Assembly: GCA_965219235.1 (NCBI GenBank)
Contig: OZ244721.1
Span: 1,674,001 to 1,738,000, forward strand
From: CBDHCC01 sp965219235
GTDB lineage: Bacteria > Pseudomonadota > Alphaproteobacteria > Sphingomonadales > Sphingomonadaceae
Direction of reading: 5' to 3'
DNA length: 64,000 nt
This document shows positions 19,767-28,432 of the stretch, in pieces. The first letter of the stretch is position 1, and every line of letters starts with the position of its first letter. The notes beneath the pieces are model-generated. The model was not told where the DNA came from and did no database searches. It was given only the letters and a program-made list of their open reading frames with translations. Made by a program: the position numbers and the translations under genes.

Positions 19767-20948
19767 TTACCGACCCGCCGGTTTGGCGGTGCCCGACCCG
19801 GCCTGGGGCGGCGGGGCGACGCGCTGCGGGGTGGAGGCCGGCACCGGCTTGACCGGCTGGCCCGGCCGCACCTTGCCCGTGCCCTGCGTGATCACCCTGT
19901 CGCCGGGCTTCAGACCGTCGGTCACGATCCAGTTCGCCCCTTGCGTGCGCGAGGTCTTGATCGGCCGCAGCTCCGCCTTGTTGCCCGCGCCCACCACCAG
20001 CACGCTGGCGTTGCCCTGCGGATCGCGGGTGACCGCCTGCTGCGGCACCAGGATCGCGTCCGTGTTCACCTCCTGCACGATGCGCGCGCGCACGAACATG
20101 CCGGGCAGCAGCAGCCCCTGCGGATTGGGGAAGGTCGCGCGCAACGTGACGGTGCCCGTGTCCGGATCCACCACCGACTCCGTGAACTGCAGCCGGCCCG
20201 TGTTGCCGTAGCGGCTGCCGTCCTCCAGCGTCAGCTCGACGGCGGCGGTGGCGGGCGCGGCACCGTCGCCGGCCAGCGAACGGCGCAGCGCCAGCAGGTC
20301 TGCGCTCGACTGCTGCATGTCGACATAGATCGGGTCGAGCCGCTGGATGACCGCGAGCGGATCGGGCTGGTTGGCGGTCACCAGAGCACCCGTCGTGACC
20401 GCGCTGCGCCCGATGCGGCCGGTGATCGGAGCGGGCACGCGGGTGAAGCGCACGTTGATCCGCGCGGTCTCCAGCTGGGCCGAGTTGAGCGCCACCTGCG
20501 CGCGCGCCTGGCGCTCGGCGGCGACCGCGTCGGTGTAGTCCTGCTGGCTGATCGCCTCCATCTCGGCGAGCGGCCGGTAGCGTTCGGCCCTCACCCGCGC
20601 GGCCTCGCGCTGGGCCGCGGCGTTGGCCACCCCCGCCTGCGCCTGGTTGGCGGCCGCCTGATAGAGGCTGGGGTCGATCTGGTAGAGGGTCTGGCCCTTC
20701 CGCACGACGGCGCCCTCCGTGAAGCCGCGCGAGCGGATCACGCCCGACACCTGCGGGCGCACCTCCGAGGTCTCATAAGCGGCGGTCCGGCCGGCGAGTT
20801 CTGTGGGCACGGCGACGGCGCTCTGCCGGACGACGATGTATCCCACTTCGGGGACACCCGGTCCGGAGCGGGCCGCCTTCTCATCCGCGCCGCTCGAACA
20901 AGCCGCGAGCAGGATGAAGCCGACCGCCAAAGTCAATCGGAGTGCCAT
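19767..20948 (-). CDS. RND efflux periplasmic adaptor (membrane fusion protein)
   Basis: A 393-aa AcrA-like lipoprotein bridging the pump and the outer membrane channel. The signal is MALRLTLAVGFILLAACSS with a lipobox LLAAC. Next come the lipoyl half-motif VSGVIRSRGFTEGAVVRKGQTLYQID, an alpha-hairpin, and the barrel segment with APITGRIGRSAVTTGALV. The C-terminus is Pro/Lys-rich. It is first in a three-gene operon. No local TetR-type repressor gene is present, so regulation is probably in trans. Confidence 0.94.
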   Translation of the reverse strand: MALRLTLAVGFILLAACSSGADEKAARSGPGVPEVGYIVVRQSAVAVPTELAGRTAAYETSEVRPQVSGVIRSRGFTEGAVVRKGQTLYQIDPSLYQAAANQAQAGVANAAAQREAARVRAERYRPLAEMEAISQQDYTDAVAAERQARAQVALNSAQLETARINVRFTRVPAPITGRIGRSAVTTGALVTANQPDPLAVIQRLDPIYVDMQQSSADLLALRRSLAGDGAAPATAAVELTLEDGSRYGNTGRLQFTESVVDPDTGTVTLRATFPNPQGLLLPGMFVRARIVQEVNTDAILVPQQAVTRDPQGNASVLVVGAGNKAELRPIKTSRTQGANWIVTDGLKPGDRVITQGTGKVRPGQPVKPVPASTPQRVAPPPQAGSGTAKPAGR

Positions 20949-21289
20949 CGAGCGAACAATCCTGTGTCTCTGGGGCTGGGAGACGACCTGCGGAGAGCAG
21001 TGACATCAAGGGCGCCCCGACTACCCGCAAAGTCGAGCCACGCCTAGTCCGTTTCGGCGGACACAGGATTTCCGGCATGGGTGTGGTCGCGCAGCGTGAT
21101 GGCAAGAAGCGGCCTGCGTCGCATACGCCGATCCTGGACCAACACGTTACCGGGCGTCGAAAGGCACCCTTCGCAGGGCCGCGGCGAGGCGCGGGTCCAG
21201 CTCTCCGTGGAACGGGAGCGATTGCCCGGTCCATCGTCGTGTCTCGACTCCGCGAATCACGACAGGAGGTGGCCACCGCACCGAACGGT
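20949..21289. other. Intergenic region upstream of the efflux operon
   Basis: A 341-bp gap between the adaptor gene and the second exbD gene, both on the minus strand. I see no plausible gene, repeat or terminator. It must hold the efflux operon promoter; no well-formed operator palindrome stands out by eye. Confidence 0.35.
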
Positions 21290-21760
21290 TCACTTGGCCG
21301 GCGCGCCTTCCCCCTGGTCCGCGGACCGCGAGGCCACGCCGAACTGGGCGTAGTTCTCGTTGCCCACGAAGCCCAGATTGCCGACGCCGGATTTCTTGAT
21401 CTCGGCCATGACCTGATCGACAGTGGAATAGGGAGCGTCGGCGTGCGGCTCGAACTCCAACTGCGGCTCGGGCGTCATCTGGGTGGTCTGCTCAAGGAAC
21501 TGGACCATGACGGCCTGATTGATGGGCGTGCCGTTCCAGTAGATCTGCGACGCCGGGTCGATGAAGATGCGGTTCTTGTCCGGCTTCACCATGTTCTCCG
21601 GCGTGTCGGACGGCGTCGGCAGGTCGATCTTCACCGCGTGGGTCTGGATCGGGATGGTGATGATGAACATGATGAGCAGGACCAGCATGACGTCGATCAA
21701 CGGCGTCGTGTTGAGGTCCATCATCGGCTCGCCGTCTTCTTGACCGCCTGCGATCGCCAT
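21290..21760 (-). CDS. exbD: ExbD/TolR family biopolymer transport protein (second copy)
   Basis: 156 aa. A single N-terminal transmembrane helix (DVMLVLLIMFIITIPI) with the conserved membrane Asp in LNTTPLIDVMLVLLI is followed by a periplasmic domain. ExbD couples the proton-motive force to TonB together with ExbB. It is the last gene of a tonB-exbB-exbD-exbD set, 24 bp after the other exbD. The two ExbD copies differ clearly in the periplasmic part, consistent with a heteromeric or specialised complex. Confidence 0.92.
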   Translation of the reverse strand: MAIAGGQEDGEPMMDLNTTPLIDVMLVLLIMFIITIPIQTHAVKIDLPTPSDTPENMVKPDKNRIFIDPASQIYWNGTPINQAVMVQFLEQTTQMTPEPQLEFEPHADAPYSTVDQVMAEIKKSGVGNLGFVGNENYAQFGVASRSADQGEGAPAK

Positions 21761-21784
21761 GGCTCGGTACTCCTCGTTCTTAGG

Positions 21785-22279
21785 TCAGAAGGCGCGCTGG
21801 ATCTTGACGCTGCCGGCTTCGGGTTCGGAGATGAACCCGACCTTGGGGAAGCCCGCGCGCTGCATGGCGAAGATCGCCCCGCCCACGCAGCGCCAGGGCG
21901 TGCGGACATCGGCGCGGATGTGCGCTTCCGGCAACTCCAGGTTGGGATTGTTGATCCCGCCCTGCCGCTCGATGTCGTTCTTCAGCGCCTCGACGCCACG
22001 GTTCTCCAGATCGACATTGTCGACCGGGGTCAGCCCCCAGTAGACTTCGCACGTGCCCGTAGCCGGATTGGCGCGGACCGATAGATTGACGTTCTCCGGC
22101 TTGGTGATCGTCGGGTCGCTGACGACATTGGGCAGTTCCAGCTTCACCGTCTGCACCACCACGGGCACGGTGATCAGGAAGATGATCAGAAGCACCATCA
22201 TCACGTCGACGAGCGGCGTGGTGTTGATGTCCGACATCGGGGTGGTTTCGACGTTGTCTCCGCCGACGGTCATGGACAT
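21785..22279 (-). CDS. exbD: ExbD/TolR family biopolymer transport protein (first copy)
   Basis: 164 aa, start MSMTVGGDN. The transmembrane segment VDVMMVLLIIFLITVPVVV follows the conserved MSDINTTPLVD, whose Asp is the proton-carrying residue. The periplasmic domain ends with FPKVGFISEPEAGSVKIQRAF. It lies between exbB and the second exbD and is oriented with tonB. Two consecutive exbD genes are common in TonB operons of sphingomonads and xanthomonads, whose many TonB-dependent receptors need energising. Confidence 0.93.
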   Translation of the reverse strand: MSMTVGGDNVETTPMSDINTTPLVDVMMVLLIIFLITVPVVVQTVKLELPNVVSDPTITKPENVNLSVRANPATGTCEVYWGLTPVDNVDLENRGVEALKNDIERQGGINNPNLELPEAHIRADVRTPWRCVGGAIFAMQRAGFPKVGFISEPEAGSVKIQRAF

Positions 22280-22369
22280 TGAAGTAAGGCCCTCATGCTT
22301 GTCGTGCCCGATTCGACGAGAACCGGGGGAAGGGATGGCGGACGGACGCCCGCCATCGCTCCGCCGTGG

Positions 22370-23278
22370 TCATTTCCGGGTCGGAATGCCACCCGTCTGA
22401 CCCCCGGTCGTCGCGGTCGTACCGCCGCCGGGCGCGGCCGGGGTCGTGCCGGTGGTGCCGACCGCGCCCGTGGCCGGGGCGGTGCCGGTCGTCGTGGTCC
22501 GGGTGGTCGTGGTCGACGCCTTGCCGCCGGTGGCCGCCGCCGGACGGGTGGTCGTCGTCTTGGCCGTGGTCGTCGCCAGCGCCGGCTTCACCGTGCCGTC
22601 GGACACCAGATAGCCGTGGACGTCGTTCGAGAATGCGCTGAGCTCCTCCGCGATCGCCTTGTTGCGGCGCTGCAGCCAGTTGTAGGCGAGCACCGCGGGC
22701 ACCGCGACGGCGAGGCCGAGCGCGGTCATGATGAGCGCCTCGCCCACCGGACCCGCGACCTTGTCGATCGAGGCCTGACCGGACGAGCCGATCGCGATCA
22801 GCGCGCGATAGATGCCGATCACGGTTCCGAACAGCCCGATGAACGGGGCGGTCGCACCCACCGTCGCCAGAAAGGCGAGGCCCGAGTTCAGCTTGGAGTT
22901 GATCGCCGCCTGGCTGCGCGCCAGCGAGCTGTTGAGCCAGTCGTGCGCCTCCACCGGATCGGTCAGCTGGTTGTGCTGATCCATCGCGAGAACGCTGTCG
23001 TCGACGATCTGACGATAGGCGGTGTTCTCCTTCAGTTTCGTGCGGCCGTCACGCAGCGAATTGTTCTTCCAGAAGGAGGAGCGCACCTCCTTGGTCTGGC
23101 TGAGGATCCTCTGCTGCTCAAACAGCTTGGTGAACAGGATGTAGAAGGACACGACCGACATGAACACCAGGATGCCGAACACGGACCAGGCGATCACGCC
23201 GCCCTGGGACAGCGCCTCCCAAAAGCCGTAGGGATTGTCTCCGGCTGCGGCGGGCGCGGCGGCGAACAGATAGAGCAT
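22370..23278 (-). CDS. exbB: ExbB/MotA-TolQ family proton channel subunit with a long Thr-rich tail
   Basis: 302 aa. The MotA/TolQ/ExbB core has three helices: VIAWSVFGILVFMSVVSFYI, then LAFLATVGATAPFIGLFGTV and EALIMTALGLAVAVPAVLAYNW. It forms the proton-conducting pentamer with ExbD. Unusually, residues from about 233 to the end are almost entirely Thr, Ala, Gly and Pro (TTAKTTTTRPAAATGG, TTTTRTTTTG), a low-complexity cytoplasmic tail longer than in standard ExbB. The core is about 235 aa, the usual length. The tail function is unknown. Confidence 0.93.
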   Translation of the reverse strand: MLYLFAAAPAAAGDNPYGFWEALSQGGVIAWSVFGILVFMSVVSFYILFTKLFEQQRILSQTKEVRSSFWKNNSLRDGRTKLKENTAYRQIVDDSVLAMDQHNQLTDPVEAHDWLNSSLARSQAAINSKLNSGLAFLATVGATAPFIGLFGTVIGIYRALIAIGSSGQASIDKVAGPVGEALIMTALGLAVAVPAVLAYNWLQRRNKAIAEELSAFSNDVHGYLVSDGTVKPALATTTAKTTTTRPAAATGGKASTTTTRTTTTGTAPATGAVGTTGTTPAAPGGGTTATTGGQTGGIPTRK

Positions 23279-23316
23279 AGGTAGAAGTCCTCAGTTGGTC
23301 CGGAAGGAAAGTGGGA

Positions 23317-24015
23317 TCACTTTGGCAGGCGCCAGGTGATCGGAAGGGTGAGGGTGGAACTGATCTTGTTGCCGGATGTGTCCTCGGCCGCCGCGAACCG
23401 GCTGCGACTCTGGATATAGCGGCAGGCGGTGGAGTCCAGCGTGGAGGACCCGCTCGATTTGGTCACCGTGCAGCTGGAGGCGCGACCGTTCGATCCCACC
23501 GTCACCCGGACGGTCGTGACGCCCGATTCGCCGGCGCGCTGTGCGGCATCCGGGTAGTCGGCGTCCGAGAAACCGATCGAACGCACGCTCGCCGGCTTCG
23601 CCGCCTGCTTGGGCGGAGGCGGCGGCGGGGGCGGCGGTGGAGGCGGCGCGGGGGGCCGCGGCGGCGGACCCGGAGGCGCCGGCGGGAAGGGGTTCTGGTA
23701 GGGCGCCGGCGTGGGCGGCGTGGGCGGCGCGGTGTAGATCGGCGGCTGCGGCGTCACCACCCGACGCGGCACGACGGTGATCGGCGGCGAGCGCGGCGCC
23801 TCCACGGGCGTGGGCGGCGGCGGGGGCGGCGGCTCCGGCGGCGGGGGCGGGGGTGGCGGCGTCACGTCGAACACGTCGAGCTTGTCGGCGATCGCCGACT
23901 TGATGTTCGGGTTCAGGCCGGTCACGAACGCATAGCCGATCACGAGGTGGATGAGCACCACGATCGCGATCGAGACGAACCGGCTGGAGCCTTCCTGGCG
24001 GTCACCGTAAGCCAT
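23317..24015 (-). CDS. tonB: Energy-transducing protein TonB
   Basis: A 232-aa protein that spans the periplasm and passes energy to outer membrane receptors. An N-terminal membrane anchor FVSIAIVVLIHLVIGYAFV (about residues 13-31) with a His is followed by two polyproline blocks (around residues 53-70 and 120-135) that stiffen the linker. The C-terminal TonB domain ends in GESGVTTVRVTVGSNGRASS and LTLPITWRLPK. First gene of the tonB-exbB-exbD-exbD operon. Confidence 0.95.
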   Translation of the reverse strand: MAYGDRQEGSSRFVSIAIVVLIHLVIGYAFVTGLNPNIKSAIADKLDVFDVTPPPPPPPPEPPPPPPPTPVEAPRSPPITVVPRRVVTPQPPIYTAPPTPPTPAPYQNPFPPAPPGPPPRPPAPPPPPPPPPPPPKQAAKPASVRSIGFSDADYPDAAQRAGESGVTTVRVTVGSNGRASSCTVTKSSGSSTLDSTACRYIQSRSRFAAAEDTSGNKISSTLTLPITWRLPK

Positions 24016-24196
24016 TCAGTACGATCACTCCCTCGTCATGCCGTGGCCGGATCGTCCGCGTCTTGGCGGATCGCCGGGTCCCCGCGAGGGGACAACCACT
24101 TCTCATCGCCTGCAAGTCTATCGCGCCTCCCGCGGTCGCGCAATTCCTTTCCGCCTGTTAACGTGTCCTCGCGGTCGAACTTCGAGGATCCGAGCC

Positions 24197-25030
24197 ATGT
24201 TCCGTTCCATCCCCCTCGCGCTTGCGCCACTCGCGCTCGCCGCCCTGCCGGCCTGCGCCGCGCAGGGGAGCGCGCCCGCCGCCCTCGACCGGCCCGGCGC
24301 GGCCGACCCGCTCGCCTTCGCCGACCTGGCCGACCTGGCGCTGGCGGCCCCGATCGCGCTGGAGGGCACGGTGACGGGCGCGAGCCGCACGCGCGATCCG
24401 GTCGCGCCGGCAGGGCAGGTGAGCGCCTATGTCGAGCTCGACATCGGCGCGGTGATCCGCGCGCCGGCGCCGCTGGGCGCGCGGCAGGGCTATCTGTGGC
24501 AGGGCACCGACCGGCAGCGGCGCGCCCTCAGCGGCGCGCGGGTGCTGGTCTTCGCGCGTCCGCTGCCCGGCCGACCGGGGCTGCTGCAGCTCGTCGCGCC
24601 GGACGCGCAGCTCGCCTGGACCCCGGAGCGCTCGGCGACGGTCCGCGCGCTGCTGGCCGACGCGGCGAAGCCCGACGCGCCGCCGGCGATCACGGGGGTC
24701 ACACGCGCGTTCACCGTGCCGGGCCAGGTCGCCGGCGAGCGCCAGACGCAGATCTTCCTCGCCACGGAGGCCGGCGCGCCGGTGTCGCTGAGCGTGCTGC
24801 GCGCGCCCGGCCGGCCGCCGTCCTGGCGCCTGGCGCTGGGCGACGTGGTCGGCGCGGCCGCCGCGGCGCCGCGGCCGGACACGCTGGTGTGGTATCGCCT
24901 CGCCTGCGGCCTGCCGCCGGAGCTGCCCGCCGCCGCGCTGCCGGACGATCCGGTGCTCGCCGCGGCCGCGCGCGCCGACTACCGCTTCGTGCGGGACGCC
25001 CTGGGGCCGTGCGGGCGGACGCGCGGCTGA
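24197..25030 (+). CDS. Secreted/lipoprotein hypothetical, 277 aa
   Basis: Starts MFRSIPLALAPLALAALPACAAQG, a signal sequence that may be a lipoprotein (LPAC). The body has a beta-rich, Ala/Gly-dominated sequence with repeated ALEGTVTGASRTRDPV-type segments and one conserved-looking stretch RVLVFARPLPGRPGLLQLV. A Cys near residue 236 (LACGLP) and another near the C-terminus (GPCGR) could form a disulfide. I do not recognise the family. It diverges from the tonB operon across a 181-bp promoter region. Confidence 0.75.
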   Translation: MFRSIPLALAPLALAALPACAAQGSAPAALDRPGAADPLAFADLADLALAAPIALEGTVTGASRTRDPVAPAGQVSAYVELDIGAVIRAPAPLGARQGYLWQGTDRQRRALSGARVLVFARPLPGRPGLLQLVAPDAQLAWTPERSATVRALLADAAKPDAPPAITGVTRAFTVPGQVAGERQTQIFLATEAGAPVSLSVLRAPGRPPSWRLALGDVVGAAAAAPRPDTLVWYRLACGLPPELPAAALPDDPVLAAAARADYRFVRDALGPCGRTRG

Positions 25031-25037
25031 GCGCGGC

Positions 25038-25805
25038 TCAACGCTCCAGCCGGACGAAGTCCGCGCCGAAGCTCGTCAGATGCGCGCCGCCGTCGACATA
25101 GAGCATCTGCCCGGTGGTCGCCTCCGCCCCCGCCAGCCAGGCGACCGCATCGGCCACCTGTCCGGGCCGGGGCAAGGCGCCGGTCGGCATCCGCGCCGCC
25201 AGCCGGGCGAGCTGGTCGGGGGCGTAGTCGGGTGTGGGCAGCGTCAGTCCGGGGGCCACGCCGTTGACCCTCAGACTGCCGGCGCAGGCCAGCGCCAGCA
25301 TCCGGACCGCGCCCGCCAGCGCCAGCTTGGCGACGGTGTAGCTCGCCTGGTCGCCGTGCGGGTGCGCGATCCGCTGATCGAGCACCATCACCGCCGCCGC
25401 CCGCCGCCCCGCCGCCTCCGCGCGGAGCGCCAGGTCGCGGGCGAGCAGGATCGGCGCGGCGGCCGCGACCGCGAACTGCGCGTGGAGCGTGGCGCGGGTC
25501 ATGGCGCGCCAGTCGTCGTCGGCGAAGGGCGCGGCGTTGTTGACCAGGAGATCGAGTGGTCGCGCCCAGTCCTCCTCCACCCCCGCGATCAGACCCTCCG
25601 TGGCGACCGGATCGGCCAGGTCGGCGACGACGCCGCGCCATTCGGTTCCGTGACGCGCCAGGTTCGCGGCGAGCGCCTCGTCCGGAGTGGCCCCGGTGCG
25701 CCCGTGCAGCGCCAGCGCCCAGCCGTCGGCGGCCAGCCGCGCGGCGATCGCGGCGCCCAGCCGGCGGCAGCCGCCGGTGACCAGCGCGAGCCGCCTTTCG
25801 CTCAT
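25038..25805 (-). CDS. folM: Short-chain dehydrogenase, FolM-like dihydromonapterin/dihydrofolate reductase
   Basis: A 255-aa NADP-dependent SDR. The nucleotide motif TGGCRRLGAAIA has the TGxxxRxG form typical of pteridine reductases rather than the usual TGxxxGxG. The NNAAPF loop and catalytic SDR triad residues YTVAK (Tyr and Lys) are present. The start ATG overlaps the stop of folB (ATGA), placing it in a pteridine/folate operon. Reduction of dihydromonapterin or dihydrofolate is inferred from context and motif; it could be another pteridine reductase. Confidence 0.78.
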   Translation of the reverse strand: MSERRLALVTGGCRRLGAAIAARLAADGWALALHGRTGATPDEALAANLARHGTEWRGVVADLADPVATEGLIAGVEEDWARPLDLLVNNAAPFADDDWRAMTRATLHAQFAVAAAAPILLARDLALRAEAAGRRAAAVMVLDQRIAHPHGDQASYTVAKLALAGAVRMLALACAGSLRVNGVAPGLTLPTPDYAPDQLARLAARMPTGALPRPGQVADAVAWLAGAEATTGQMLYVDGGAHLTSFGADFVRLER

Positions 25806-26179
25806 CCGCGGTGCCGCGACAGCGTGACGCCGATCGCCTCTCCCGCCTCGGCGATCGCCAGCTTGTCGATCGCGACCTCCACCCACACGATGCGCGGGTC
25901 GCCGACCATCAGCGTCTCGATGACATGCTCGGCCACCGCCTCCACCAGCTTGAAGTGCCGGCCCGGCGGCAGCGCGGCGGTGGCGGCGTGCTTCAGATCG
26001 AGATAGTTCTTCGATCGGTCGAGCGGGGTGTCGGGCGCGAACCGTTCGGGCGCGCGCAGCTCCGCGGTTATGGAGAGGCGCAGCGGCTGCGGCAGGTGGG
26101 TCTCCTCCGAATAGATGCCGGTCAGCACGTCGACGGTCAGGTCGCGGACGTGCAGCGTCAGGCGGTCGCCGCGGCTCAT
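25802..26179 (-). CDS. folB: Dihydroneopterin aldolase
   Basis: A 125-aa FolB family enzyme converting dihydroneopterin to 6-hydroxymethyl-dihydropterin and glycolaldehyde in folate synthesis. Family features are LHVRDLTVDVLTGIYSEE (tunnelling-fold strand) and FKLVEAVAEHVIETLM, which contains the catalytic and binding Glu. The start at 26179 overlaps the GST stop by 4 bp, and its stop overlaps the FolM start by 4 bp. No other fol genes are near. Confidence 0.88.
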   Translation of the reverse strand: MSRGDRLTLHVRDLTVDVLTGIYSEETHLPQPLRLSITAELRAPERFAPDTPLDRSKNYLDLKHAATAALPPGRHFKLVEAVAEHVIETLMVGDPRIVWVEVAIDKLAIAEAGEAIGVTLSRHRG

Positions 26180-26829
26180 GCCGAGGCGCCCGGCCGGGCG
26201 GCGGCGCGCCCGCGCCAGGCGGCCAGGCGCGGCCCGGCGGTCCCGTCCATCTTCGCCGCGTCGGCGAAGTCGCAGGCGACGGCGAGCGCGATGTCGGCTA
26301 TCGTGAAACGCTCGCCGGTAAGCCAGCCGTCGCCCAGATCGGGCTCCAGCCGCTCGGCGAATCGCCGCCACAACGTCGCGGCGCGCTCCGCCAGTGCCGC
26401 GATCTGCGGCACACCCGCCGCCCAGGCACCCGGCAGCGGCCGGTCCGCGAAGACGGATTTGGAGTTCCTCAGCCAGTCGGCGACCTGCGTGTACCCCTGA
26501 TCGTTCACCCGGTGCAGCCACGCCTCCACCCGCGCGATGACGAGCGGCGTGTCGCCGAACAGCGGCGGGTCGGGTCGAAGCGCCTCGACATAGCGGCAGA
26601 TGGCCAGCGAATCGGCGATCCGCTCGCCGTCCGGCCGCTCCAGCACGGGCACGGTGGCGCCGGGATTCTCCTCGGCCCAGGGTGCCCGCAGATGCTCGCC
26701 GGCGCGCAGGTCGACGGCGCGGGTCGGGATGGCGACGCCCTTTTCCACCAGGAACCAGCGCAGCCGGCGCGGGCTGGGCGCGCCCGGCCCGTCGTGGAGC
26801 AGGTGATCGTCAAGGCAGGCGTCGGTCAC
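26176..26829 (-). CDS. Glutathione S-transferase family protein
   Basis: 217 aa. The N-terminal thioredoxin-like half carries GAPSPRRLRWFLVEKG (the usual S/P-x-x-R catalytic region) and NPGATVPVLERPDGERIADSLAICRYVE. The C-terminal helical domain has WLTGERFTIADIALAVACDFADAAK, the GST folding motif. The ATG is at 26829. It heads a coupled operon with folB and folM. Its substrate is unknown. Confidence 0.88.
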   Translation of the reverse strand: MTDACLDDHLLHDGPGAPSPRRLRWFLVEKGVAIPTRAVDLRAGEHLRAPWAEENPGATVPVLERPDGERIADSLAICRYVEALRPDPPLFGDTPLVIARVEAWLHRVNDQGYTQVADWLRNSKSVFADRPLPGAWAAGVPQIAALAERAATLWRRFAERLEPDLGDGWLTGERFTIADIALAVACDFADAAKMDGTAGPRLAAWRGRAAARPGASA

Positions 26830-26937
26830 GTTCGAGGCTCTCCTCCGCTCGACAGGCCGGTCGGGGTTTCGTAGGCGGCCCGCCGCCGGGCGTCCATCCG
26901 CTCAGGTGCCCCTGCCCCCTCCTGGACGGACCGGCCG

Positions 26938-27459
26938 CTGATCCTCCCCGCCACCTTCACCCTCGAACCGCTGGGCATCGATCCGGCGCTGCCCGCCCTG
27001 GTCGCGCGCGCCTTTGGCCCCGACCATGTGACGCAAGGGAGCGCGGGCGGGCGGCGGCTGACGGCGCGGCTGCGCGCGGACGCCGGGCCGATCGAGGCGC
27101 TCTGCCTCGCCGTGCGCGACGCCCATAGCACCCTGCATGCGAGCCTGCAGAGCTGGCCGGTGGCGCTGGAGACCGATGGCGCGATCCGCCCACTGGTGCT
27201 GATCGGCCCGGTCGCGGTGGAGCCGGCCCTGCAGGGTGCCGGGCTGGGCCGGGCGTTGATGGGCGAGCTCTGCGCGCGCCTCTCCCGCCCCGCCGTGCTG
27301 GTGGGCGACGAGAGCTATTACGGCCGCTGGGGCTTCACCGCCGCGCCCACCAGGCGCTGGCAGGTGGCCGGCGACGTGGAGCGCGACCGCCTGCTGGCGC
27401 GGGGTTGCGGGGCGGGATTGCCGGTGGAGGGGAGGTTGAAAGCGGGGCGGGAGGCATGA
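26938..27459 (+). CDS. GNAT family N-acetyltransferase, noncanonical start
   Basis: The acetyl-CoA motif is GPVAVEPALQGAGLGRALM, followed by the LVGDESYYGRWGF of YhbS-like acetyltransferases. The first conventional start (GTG 27028) would cut off residues TFTLEPLGIDPALPALVARAFGP, which look like the normal N-terminus of this family. The frame extends to a stop at 26872 without an ATG, GTG or TTG, so CTG 26938 is my best start. The start should be treated as uncertain. It is divergent from the GST operon. Confidence 0.7.
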   Translation: MILPATFTLEPLGIDPALPALVARAFGPDHVTQGSAGGRRLTARLRADAGPIEALCLAVRDAHSTLHASLQSWPVALETDGAIRPLVLIGPVAVEPALQGAGLGRALMGELCARLSRPAVLVGDESYYGRWGFTAAPTRRWQVAGDVERDRLLARGCGAGLPVEGRLKAGREA

Positions 27460-27538
27460 GTGGCCGGTGCGGGCCTGGTGCGGGCCTATGGATCGGCCGC
27501 CCGGCCGCCGGTCCACATCCGCTGGAGCGGTCTTTCGA

Positions 27539-28423
27539 TCACGGCTCAATCGTCCCCTCCGACACGATCCAGGAGCGTGAATCACCGTAATCGTAGACGA
27601 CCTTCATGCGGCGCAGGATCGGCAGACCGATGTTCGGACGACCGCCGGCCATAAAATTGATCTGCGGCCGGATCACCGTCGTGCCTCCGATGGTCACGCA
27701 GCCCTTCAGCCGAGCCTCCAGAATGGGTTGGCGACCAGCAGCCGACACCGCATAGCCGCTGGGAACCGGGTCGGATTCCAGGTCGAGCTTGTCCACATAG
27801 GACAGCGGCAGGATAATGGCCATGTCGTTGCCGCTGTCGAGGATCGCCGGCACCTCAAGGCCGCCGAAGTTCAGAGTGGCCGAGGGGAGCACATCGTCGC
27901 CCTTTCCGAGGTAGGGAGTGGCCACACCTTGCGGCAGCGTCCCCGGGCTTTTGCGGCGGATCACGAGCCGACTGCGCGGACCGTCCATTTCCACCAGGTC
28001 GTCCGGAAAGCTGTTGGGACCGAAGATGCCGACCTCGTCGGTGTTGTTAAAGTCCAGCACGGTCGCGCGCGCGTCGCGGATGGTCACCCCGCCCAGGCGG
28101 GCGTTGCGGATGAAGCTGTCATAGCCGGGCACAGGCTTGCCCGTGCTGCCGTCGATTGATGGTGACGGCCCGGTGTTCGGCAAGCCCAGCCGGTCGGCGA
28201 CGCGCAGGTCGACCAGATTGCCGTTCGTGCCGGTGTCGAACACGACCGGCACCGGCGCGGCGTCGCCGACGCGCAACATCGCCAACACGCGGGTCTCTGA
28301 CATATACAGGTGGACGATCTCAGGCTTTGAGGAGGCGACCGCCTCTTGAGCCATTGACGGAACAGTGGCCGGCATCATCGCGAAGACGAGGACGGCACAG
28401 CAGGACAGGACGGAGCGGGACAT
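27539..28423 (-). CDS. Secreted retropepsin-like aspartyl protease
   Basis: 294 aa from ATG 28423 with AGGTGAAG upstream. The signal peptide is MSRSVLSCCAVLVFAMMPATVPSMAQ. Two pepsin-like active-site motifs are visible: FDTG at 62-65 and LDSG at 195-198, each in a hydrophobic strand context (VVFDTGTNGNLVD, ILDSGNDMAIILP). One chain therefore holds both Asp residues. It is divergent from a PadR regulator with a near-perfect palindrome between the starts, so it is probably the regulated target. The natural substrate is not known. Confidence 0.82.
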   Translation of the reverse strand: MSRSVLSCCAVLVFAMMPATVPSMAQEAVASSKPEIVHLYMSETRVLAMLRVGDAAPVPVVFDTGTNGNLVDLRVADRLGLPNTGPSPSIDGSTGKPVPGYDSFIRNARLGGVTIRDARATVLDFNNTDEVGIFGPNSFPDDLVEMDGPRSRLVIRRKSPGTLPQGVATPYLGKGDDVLPSATLNFGGLEVPAILDSGNDMAIILPLSYVDKLDLESDPVPSGYAVSAAGRQPILEARLKGCVTIGGTTVIRPQINFMAGGRPNIGLPILRRMKVVYDYGDSRSWIVSEGTIEP

Positions 28424-28432
28424 CTTCACCTC

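Noticed and set aside
17583..21047. An 1154-codon plus-strand frame across the efflux operon
   Set aside because: It is antisense to RND pump and adaptor genes whose motifs are intact; the translation is dominated by Arg, His and Asp repeats.
20881..21276. A 131-codon minus-strand frame before the efflux adaptor (possible regulator)
   Set aside because: Arg/Pro-rich, no helix-turn-helix pattern and it overlaps the adaptor start.
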